Shown piece by piece: positions 58,158 to 64,000 of a DNA stretch of 64,000 nt. The notes beneath the pieces were generated by a model that was not told the DNA's origin, did not search any database, and saw only the letters and a list, made by a program, of their open reading frames with translations. A program made the translations under genes and the position numbers. Where the stretch lies: positions 1 through 64,000 of the forward strand of contig CAOKQZ010000002.1 in the NCBI GenBank assembly GCA_948471055.1. The letters are read 5' to 3'. Position 1 is the first letter of the stretch. Every line of letters begins with the position of its first letter. The stretch comes from an uncultured Clostridium sp. GTDB taxonomy: Bacteria; Bacillota; Clostridia; TANB77; CAG-508.

Positions 58158-60625
58158 ATGGTAACATTAGAAAATGTAGAAAAATATTTTAATCGTCATA
58201 AAAGAAATCAAATTCATGCCATCGATTCTAGCACCTTGGAACTACCAGATAAAGGGCTAGTAGCGATTTTGGGAAATTCAGGTTCACGGAAAAACGACTC
58301 TTCTAAATGCGATTGGTGGACTAGATAAAGTTCAAAAAGGCAATATTTATATTGATGGCAAAAAAATAACCAAAGTACCAAATGCAAGGAAAGATAAAAT
58401 AAGAAGCCTAAAAATTGGGTATATCTTTCAAAACTATCATTTATTACCACATCTTACCGTATATGAAAACGTAGCCCTTGTGCTAAAAATGATGGGAATG
58501 AAGAAAAAAGAAGAAATCGAAAAACGAGTAAACTATGTACTAGAGGTATTAGGCATGTACCCATACCGAAATAGGCTTTCTACCATGCTATCTGGAGGGC
58601 AAAAACAAAGAGTAGCCATTGCTCGTGCCATAGTAAAAAATCCAAACATCATTATTGCAGACGAACCAACGGGAAATTTGGATAGCAAAAATACGATTGA
58701 AATTATGAATATGATAAAAAGCATTTCCAAAGAAAAGTTGGTTATTTTAGTGACTCATGAAAAAGAACTAGCAAACTTTTATGCCTCACGAATTATTCAG
58801 GTGGTAGATGGCAAGATTGTTTCCGATGAGGCAAACAAAAATGAAAAAGAACTAGATTACCAAATGTATCATAATATCTACTTAAAAGATATGCCCTATC
58901 ATCAAACCATCACAAAGAAAAACGTTCACATGGAATACTATGCAGAAAACGAAGAAGAAGTGAAACTTACTGTAGCGGTAAAAAATGGAAATATCTATAT
59001 CAAATCCGATAAACGAATAGAGGTTGCAGATGAAGATAAGGGCTTAGAATTAATCGATGACCATTATAAGAAAATGTCAAAGGAAATATACGAAACTTAC
59101 CGTTTTAATACAGAGGATATTTTAAACGACCAATATAAAAAGAGATATGCCTCCATTTATCACTTTGGTCAAAGCATTTTGGAAGGGGTAAAAAAGTTAT
59201 TTCAGTATTCTGCTTTAAAGAAGATACTATTATTAGGCTTTTTCATTTCTGGTATGTTTATGGTATATGCCATTAGCAGTATTTTTGGAACTATGCAGAT
59301 AAAAGATGAGAAATTCATTTCTACCAACCGAGATTATATGAGTGTGGTCTCTTTTAAAAATAGCGTAGCAGATTACTTGGCATATGAAAATTTAGACTTT
59401 ATCGATTATATTTTACCGGGTGATTCGAAAATGAGTTTTCAAATAGAATATCCAGATTATTACCAAACAGCAAGAGCCGAGCAAGAGATAGTAGCCTCTG
59501 TGGTAGCCCTTCACCGCTTACAACCAGAAGAGCTAATAAAAGGAAGAATGCCACAAAATAAGGAAGAAATTGTAGTAGATGCCATGGTACTAGATAGAAT
59601 TTTATACGATGGGTCACAAATAGCAAAACAATTAGGAATTACGACAAAAGAACAATATATCGGAAGACAAATTTCTTTAGGAAGTATGTTTTATACAAGT
59701 AGTAGTAATGAAACGAAAATGCCGTCCTTTACCATAGTAGGAATTACCGATAACAAAAGTCCTTCGATTTACGTAGCAAAAGAGAATTTTATAAATATGC
59801 TTGCCATGAGCCAGCAAGGAGCAAGAGAAAGCTTTCAAGAACAAGGCAGTAATACGGTAAAACTAGTAGATGTCAATTTAGTAGAAGAAGAAATTACCCT
59901 AACAAAAGGAAGAATGCCAGATAATGACTACGAAATTATTGTAAGTCATACCTATGCATCTGAAATGAAATTAAACAAAACCATTGAGGCTAAAGTAAAT
60001 GGACAAAAACTAAAAGTAGTAGGGTATTACGAAAATAAATACGGAAAAGACGAATACTATACTGGTCCCAATACCATAAAATACCAAGTAATTGAAAACA
60101 GCCAAAACCTAACGATATGCCCAAAAGATAAGGAAAAAACTATGAATTATTTTATGGAAAATCACCAAAATATTGAAGATATCTATGAAAAGGACAAAAG
60201 CGCCTATTTGGAAAGAATGAGACCACAAAAAATTGCAAGCATTACGATATCCATGGTGATATTGCTCATCTCCTTAATCGAAATATTTTTAATGATTCGT
60301 TCTTCGTTTTTATCGAGAAAAAAGGAAGTCGGTATTTTAAGAGCCATTGGTGTAAAGAAAACAGACCTTTATAAAATGTTTTTAGGAGAAATTTTAGCAA
60401 TCGACCTATTCGTATCTCTTCCCGGAATTGCATTTATGTCTTATATTATAAAACACTTAACAAGTAGTATCTACTTTTCAGACCAGTTTGTATTTTCGCC
60501 ATTGGTAGTGCAAATGAGTATTGTAATTGTAGTTATATTTCATGTTACGGTACGGATTATTGCCAGTATTTCATACTTTAAGAAAAACACCAGCAGAAAT
60601 TTTAAGTGGAAATGCGATTGATTAA
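58158..60625 (+). CDS. Fused ABC ATPase-FtsX permease 2, with +1 recoding at CGG 58287 and 60553
   Basis: It starts three bases after the first transporter gene. At 58287 TCA CGG AAA interrupts Walker A; skipping the C gives GNSGSGKTTLLNAIGGLD. The ATPase then has YIFQNYHLLPHLTVYEN, MLSGGQKQRVAIARAIV and IIADEPTGNLDS. An FtsX permease follows. Near the end GTA CGG ATT at 60553 looks like an ordinary Arg codon, but skipping the C changes the tail from an odd basic/Trp/Cys end (stop 60621) to VGLLPVFHTLRKTPAEILSG and a stop at 60625. The RKTPAEIL end is typical of FtsX permeases, so I extend the gene to 60625. About 821 residues. Confidence 0.88.
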
Positions 60626-60838
60626 AAAAATCATAAAAAAATGAAAAATTTTTTAAAAAATTTTTTAAGGGGTTGTGTTTTGTACAACCTCTTTTATATC
60701 AAGCAAAGAAAACACGAAAATTTGTTTAAAATCTTGTCGAAAATAAAAAAAATTTAAAAAAATTTGCATTTTTTTGTAACGAAATGGGTAAAAAATGACT
60801 CTTATATAGTGAAAGGAAAAAATATAGGAGGAATTTTT

Positions 60839-61591
60839 ATGAATCGATTAGTTATTTTACAAGAGAATTTGGAATTTACCAGAAAAGTATGGAACTATTT
60901 AATGGCAAAAGACGCAAAATTGTACTTATCAAGTTTAGCCGTTAATAGTCAGGAAGCAATGGAAAGGGTGTCCGATTTAGACCAAGAGGATATTTTAGTG
61001 TTGGATTTTGAAATTAAAAGTGAAGATGCTTTTGAACTGTTTCGAAATCTAAAAAGGCGAAAAAGACCATTACCTTACATCATCGCTATTAGTGGACAAG
61101 GTAAGCTAGTCCATCGATTGCAAAAATATAGTAGCTATTTTTACACTACTTTGTACAAGCCATTTCCATTTAATCGCATTATTCATACGATTGAAAAAAT
61201 CATCAATGAAACCATGCCAAAAACCAAAGAAGATATGGTTAAAGGGGAACTACGTAAATTTGATATTGACGTAACCACCAAAGGATATAAGTATATAGTA
61301 GAAGCAGTTCTACTTTCGTTAGAAGACGAAACTTTACTAAAGGACATGACACATGGTTTGTACCATATTATGGCAGGCAAAAGAGAAGGGATTAATGAGA
61401 AAAATGTAAAATGGACAATTGAAAAAATGGTTCGTTCCATAAAAAGGTTCACTAGCACAAAGTTAATAAAATCGTATTTCTATGTGGTAGAAGAAGAAGA
61501 GGTAACACCAAAACGTTTTATTGGTACCATTGCAGAAAAAATAAGGGACAAGCTAGAATACGAAGAGGAGAGGAAGCAAGAGAGGGGTTAG
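60839..61591 (+). CDS. Spo0A-like regulator with degenerate receiver
   Basis: A 250-residue protein with SD AGGAGGAATTTTT. The N-terminal receiver-like domain has the central Asp (DILVLDFEIKSED) and the KP pair (TTLYKPFPF), but the usual acidic pair near the N-terminus is replaced (VILQENLEF). The C-terminal domain (about 135-225) resembles the Spo0A DNA-binding domain (TTKGYKYIVEAVLLSL, LYHIMAGKREGINEKNVKWTIEKMVRS). It may be a Spo0A paralogue that binds 0A-box-like DNA with altered phosphorylation control; this is inference. Confidence 0.8.
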   Translation: MNRLVILQENLEFTRKVWNYLMAKDAKLYLSSLAVNSQEAMERVSDLDQEDILVLDFEIKSEDAFELFRNLKRRKRPLPYIIAISGQGKLVHRLQKYSSYFYTTLYKPFPFNRIIHTIEKIINETMPKTKEDMVKGELRKFDIDVTTKGYKYIVEAVLLSLEDETLLKDMTHGLYHIMAGKREGINEKNVKWTIEKMVRSIKRFTSTKLIKSYFYVVEEEEVTPKRFIGTIAEKIRDKLEYEEERKQERG

Positions 61592-61617
61592 AAAATAAGA
61601 GGCTATAGTCCGCTTCC

Positions 61618-61727
61618 ATGTAGAAACATAATTTATTTTTTCCATTTCGCCCTCCAAGCTCACGGGTATTCCCCCACCTCAATGGGCTGTCGGGTCTTCA
61701 TTACAAAAATAAATTATGTTTCTACAT
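61618..61727. repeat. Perfect 23-bp inverted repeat around a 64-nt loop
   Basis: The left arm 61618-61640 (ATGTAGAAACATAATTTATT plus TTT) and right arm 61705-61727 are exact reverse complements. The loop is richer in G+C (CGCCCTCCAAGCTCACGGG). Either a structured transcript end or a MITE-like element. It lies just before the DtxR-like gene. Confidence 0.8.
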
Positions 61728-61784
61728 TCACGCTACTTAGAGGAAGAAATAGGCTTACAATGATAAAAAAAGTTGCTGTTTTTC

Positions 61785-61829
61785 TTGACAAAGGGGGAAA
61801 AGCATAATATAATGTTAACCGAAGTTAAC
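61785..61829 (+). promoter_or_regulatory. Consensus promoter with GTTAAC operator for the DtxR-like gene
   Basis: TTGACA (61785-61790), exactly 17 bp, TATAAT (61808-61813). Next is GTTAACCGAAGTTAAC (61814-61829), two GTTAAC palindromes separated by CGAA, covering the transcription start. The position suggests autorepression by the regulator encoded at 61853 (inference). Confidence 0.8.
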
Positions 61830-61852
61830 TTTTTGAAAAAGGAAGAAAGAAA

Positions 61853-62299
61853 ATGATATCAAAAGCATTAGAAGAATATTTAAAAACGATGTATGTATTA
61901 AAAAAGCAAAATGGAAAAATACGAGTAACCGATATTGCCCAAAAAATGAATTGCACAAAGCCTAGTGTAAATAAGGCAATCAACCAACTAAAAAAAGAAA
62001 ACTTACTAAATTATGAAGCCTATGGTACAATCGAACTAACCAAAGAAGCAGAAGACTTAGCTAAAAAGGTATTGGAGGCATATGACATTGTGTATGTGTT
62101 TCTAAAAGAGGTACTAAATTTACAAACCGATGAAGCAAAAAAAGAAGCAGAAAAAATGAAATTAGCGCTAACAGATAGCACAGCGAACCAATTAGCAAAA
62201 TATGTTCACAAAGTATTAGGCCTAACAAACCTAGATTGTGATTATGACATAAGCAAAGAAAAATGTAGAAATTGTGCAAGAAGAACATCATCTCACTAA
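61853..62299 (+). CDS. DtxR/MntR-family metal-responsive regulator
   Basis: The 148-residue product starts ISKALEEYLKTMYVLKKQNG, with a winged HTH (VRVTDIAQ-like: IRVTDIAQKMNCTKPSVNKAINQLKKENLL) followed by a helical dimerisation/metal region (EAEKMKLALTDSTANQLAKYVHKVLGL). The tail is Cys-rich (CDYDISKEKCRNCARR). The usual His residues of MntR are not all obvious; the Cys tail may bind metal or an Fe-S cluster. Located upstream of sufC, so a role in controlling Fe-S assembly is plausible. Single SD AAAGGAAGAAAGAAA. Confidence 0.85.
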   Translation: MISKALEEYLKTMYVLKKQNGKIRVTDIAQKMNCTKPSVNKAINQLKKENLLNYEAYGTIELTKEAEDLAKKVLEAYDIVYVFLKEVLNLQTDEAKKEAEKMKLALTDSTANQLAKYVHKVLGLTNLDCDYDISKEKCRNCARRTSSH

Positions 62300-62333
62300 G
62301 ACTAAATAAGAAAACTAACGGTAGGCTCAAACT

Positions 62334-62481
62334 AGAAGAGAAACACTTTCCTTTGTGAAAACGAGTTCGACCTACCAAAGTTATTCACATACAAAAGAGT
62401 AGTGTGTCTCTAAAATTTAAAAAGGCACAATCGAAAACGCCTTGGAGAACGGAGCTTTTCACAAAGGAAAGTGTTTCTCTT
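62334..62481. repeat. Perfect 27-bp inverted repeat between the regulator and sufC
   Basis: Left arm 62334-62360 (GAAGAGAAACACTTTCCTTT plus GTGAAAA) and right arm 62455-62481 are exact reverse complements with a 94-nt loop. The sequence differs from the 61618 element but the architecture is the same. It is in the leader of sufC, so it could be a long-hairpin regulator or a MITE-like insertion. Confidence 0.8.
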
Positions 62482-62514
62482 CGGAAATTTATAAAAACAA
62501 GAAAGGATTTTAAC

Positions 62515-63253
62515 ATGAGCAAACAATTATTAGAAATAAAGGACCTATCCGTAAACGCTGGGGAAAAAGAAATACTAAAAGGAATTAACTTAACAGTAAA
62601 CAAAGGGGAAATTCATGTCATTATGGGACCAAATGGTTCTCGGTAAAACTACAACTGCAAATGCCATTTTAAATAATCCGATGTATACCAAAAATAGAGG
62701 AAATATTTTATTAGAAGAAGAAGACATTACCCATTTAAAAACTGACGAAATTGCAAGAAAAGGAATTTTCATGTCTTTTCAATCACCAGAAGAAATCCCA
62801 GGAGTCAGTGTCACCAATTTCCTAAAATACGCCCAAAATAAAATAACTGGGAAACCAGTCAAAATATTTGAATTTAAAAAAGAACTAGAAAACTCCATGA
62901 AAGAATTAAACATGAACCCAAAAAATATGGAAAGAAGCCTAAATGTCGGTTTTTCCGGAGGAGAAAAAAAGAAAAACGAAATCCTACAAATGCTAACCTT
63001 AAACCCAAAACTTGCCATACTAGATGAAACCGACTCTGGGTTAGATGTAGACGCCATCAAAACCGTATCCAAAGGAATCGAAATGTTCAAAAACAACAAA
63101 AATGCCATTATAATCATCACCCACAACACAAAAATCCTACACAGCCTAAAAGTAGACTATGTACACATACTAGTAAATGGACAAATTGTAAAAACAGGAA
63201 ATGCTGACTTGGCAAGAGAGATTGAGGAAAATGGATATGAGAGATATAAATAA
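62515..63253 (+). CDS. sufC: Fe-S assembly ATPase SufC, with +1 recoding at CGG 62641
   Basis: SufC is the ABC-type ATPase of the SUF iron-sulfur assembly complex (SufBC2D). ATG 62515 (SD AAGAAAGGATTTTAAC). The first frame ends MGPNGS, then TCT CGG TAA at 62641. Unshifted, a stop codon follows immediately. Skipping the C gives [14 protein letters not shown], the Walker A motif, and the rest is normal: [28 protein letters not shown] and [17 protein letters not shown]. About 245 residues, the usual size. sufB follows 347 bp later. Confidence 0.95.
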
Positions 63254-63325
63254 AAGGGCTGCCTACATAATATAAGGCAGCAATAAGAATGATTACAGAG
63301 TTAGGTTTTGAAGGATAGGGGGTCT

Positions 63326-63505
63326 CTAATAGCCAATATAAGAAGCTACTAGAGTAGCAATTATAATTAGAAATGTTCCAATACCAAATAAAATACTAAA
63401 GCCAAGAAAATCGATAATTTTAAAGATGGATAGGAATATTGCTAAAATGATGCAACCAAATCCAATGAACCAACCCAAAAGCACAAAAATTTTCCGCTTT
63501 TTCAT
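63326..63505 (-). CDS. Small two-helix membrane protein, 59 aa
   Basis: ATG 63505 (SD GAAAGAGAGGTATTTT). The product MKKRKIFVLLGWFIGFGCII continues with two hydrophobic helices and ends ATLVASYIGY. The fourth codon is CGG (plus-strand 63494-63496) and seems to be read as Arg, since skipping a base gives an early stop. It is antisense between sufC and sufB, so a later insertion is possible. No family recognised. Confidence 0.6.
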   Translation of the reverse strand: MKKRKIFVLLGWFIGFGCIILAIFLSIFKIIDFLGFSILFGIGTFLIIIATLVASYIGY

Positions 63506-63600
63506 AAAATACCTCTCTTTCAAATAAATACTTTACTTTGTAATGATGTTATTATAACATAAATTTTGCTAGGACACAATATTGGGAAAGGAAACAAAAT

Positions 63601-64000
63601 ATGAGAAAAACAAAACTAGATGAAATAAATCGTAATATTTATGACATTAAAAATAGGGACGATTATGAGTTTAAAATAAAAAAAGGATTAACGCCGGAAA
63701 TTATAGAGGAAATTTCGATAAAAAAAAATGACCCGAAGTGGATGAGGGAGTTTCGCCTAAAGGCATTACAAGTTTATAATAGCTTAGAACTTCCTACTTG
63801 GGGACCGGATTTATCGGAGCTTGACATGAACGAAATTGCAACCTATGTAAGACCAAAAACAAACCTAAATACTTCTTGGGAGGATGTGCCTGAGGATATA
63901 AAAAATACTTTTGATAAACTAGGAATTCCAGAGGCGGAAAAAGAGTCGTTAGCAGGAGTCGGGGCACAGTATGATTCCGAAGTCGTATACCATAGTATGA
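63601..64000 (+). CDS. sufB: Fe-S assembly scaffold SufB (N-terminal part, runs off the window)
   Basis: ATG 63601 (SD GGGAAAGGAAACAAAAT). The visible 133 residues include YEFKIKKGLTPEIIEEIS, KKNDPKWMREFRLKALQVY, ELPTWGPDLSEL and AGVGAQYDSEVVYHSM, the well-known SufB N-terminus. SufB with SufC and SufD builds Fe-S clusters. No in-frame CGG in the visible part. Confidence 0.96.
   Translation, partial: MRKTKLDEINRNIYDIKNRDDYEFKIKKGLTPEIIEEISIKKNDPKWMREFRLKALQVYNSLELPTWGPDLSELDMNEIATYVRPKTNLNTSWEDVPEDIKNTFDKLGIPEAEKESLAGVGAQYDSEVVYHSM

Noticed and set aside
6680..62643. The 18 frame breaks as ordinary pseudogenes or random sequencing errors
   Set aside because: They share one exact form (extra C before an in-frame GGN), lie in genes that are usually essential, leave every other part of the genes intact and respect coding strand and phase. 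Random decay or error would give mixed types of indels. A systematic artefact cannot be fully excluded without reads.
6680..62643. Reassignment of CGG as a triplet to another amino acid
   Set aside because: A triplet reassignment would not change the frame. At all 18 sites the downstream protein resumes only in the +1 frame, so one base must be skipped or a four-base codon read.
1..64000. tRNA, rRNA or tmRNA genes
   Set aside because: I looked for T-loop and rRNA signatures and saw none apart from the doubtful tRNA-Met-like fragment at 52829. A covariance search would be needed to be certain.

Overview
The window is AT-rich DNA from a low-GC Firmicute, most likely an anaerobic, spore-forming Clostridia-type bacterium. 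The markers are spoIIE, a Spo0A-like regulator, a four-subunit pyruvate/2-oxoacid:ferredoxin oxidoreductase, a small 2[4Fe-4S] ferredoxin, SUF iron-sulfur genes, diaminopimelate genes dapF and dapL, BspA-type and WG-repeat proteins, and purine-rich Shine-Dalgarno sites. The genus cannot be named from the sequence alone.

Layout. 1-2070: repeat-rich surface protein (minus strand, runs off the left edge). 2.4-4.9 kb: spoIIE and its terminator, followed by a truncated group IIC-type intron. 6.6-12.7 kb: WG-repeat protein, unknown membrane-anchored protein, acpS, tatD, lemA, pyrB. 12.9-17.3 kb: accessory and decayed zone (pilin remnant, YhcG-type nuclease between palindromes, HTH fragments, secreted protein). 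17.4-24 kb: two-component system, lepB, holB-ricT, ferredoxin, lipoprotein. 24.2-27.4 kb: porGDAB operon on the minus strand. 27.6-34.2 kb: cca, BspA-like protein, dapF, dapL. 34.4-40.8 kb: AAA ATPase, a pair of ABC exporters, an RsmB/F-type methyltransferase. 40.9-53.0 kb: an island bounded by a 38-bp direct repeat, holding a MORC-like ATPase / Z1 helicase / PD-(D/E)XK nuclease / AIPR / cytosine methylase system and a Fic protein with an unknown partner. 53-64 kb: membrane protein, long-chain acyl-CoA synthetase, two fused ABC-FtsX transporters, Spo0A-like regulator, DtxR-like regulator, sufC and the start of sufB.

Main observation. Thirteen otherwise normal genes are each broken by +1 frameshifts, 18 sites in all. 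Every break has the same form: one extra C directly before a conserved glycine codon GGN, so the upstream frame meets CGG and the downstream frame resumes at GGN. The sites are at 6680, 9817, 12329, 16378(-), 20904, 25135(-), 27904, 36467, 36516, 37333, 37622, 38654, 38850, 54503, 55982, 58287, 60553 and 62641. They lie in genes that are normally essential or highly conserved (acpS, holB, cca, sufC, porB, pyrB, fadD, five ABC polypeptides) and two others, on both strands, always in coding-strand sense and always in glycine phase. I found no in-frame CGG read as arginine in the conserved genes. The six in-frame CGG codons I found are in four accessory-looking ORFs. This pattern points to translational recoding: CGG acts as a hungry or unassigned codon that triggers +1 frameshifting, or CGGN is decoded as a four-base glycine codon. 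Random mutation or random sequencing error would not respect the glycine frame. Each affected gene is listed once over its full span, with the recoding position given.

Other structure: perfect inverted repeats on both sides of the DtxR-like gene, an ideal promoter with a palindromic operator ahead of it, a dispersed GTAGGGG-type palindromic repeat family, and a promoter whose -35 box sits in the loop of the preceding terminator.
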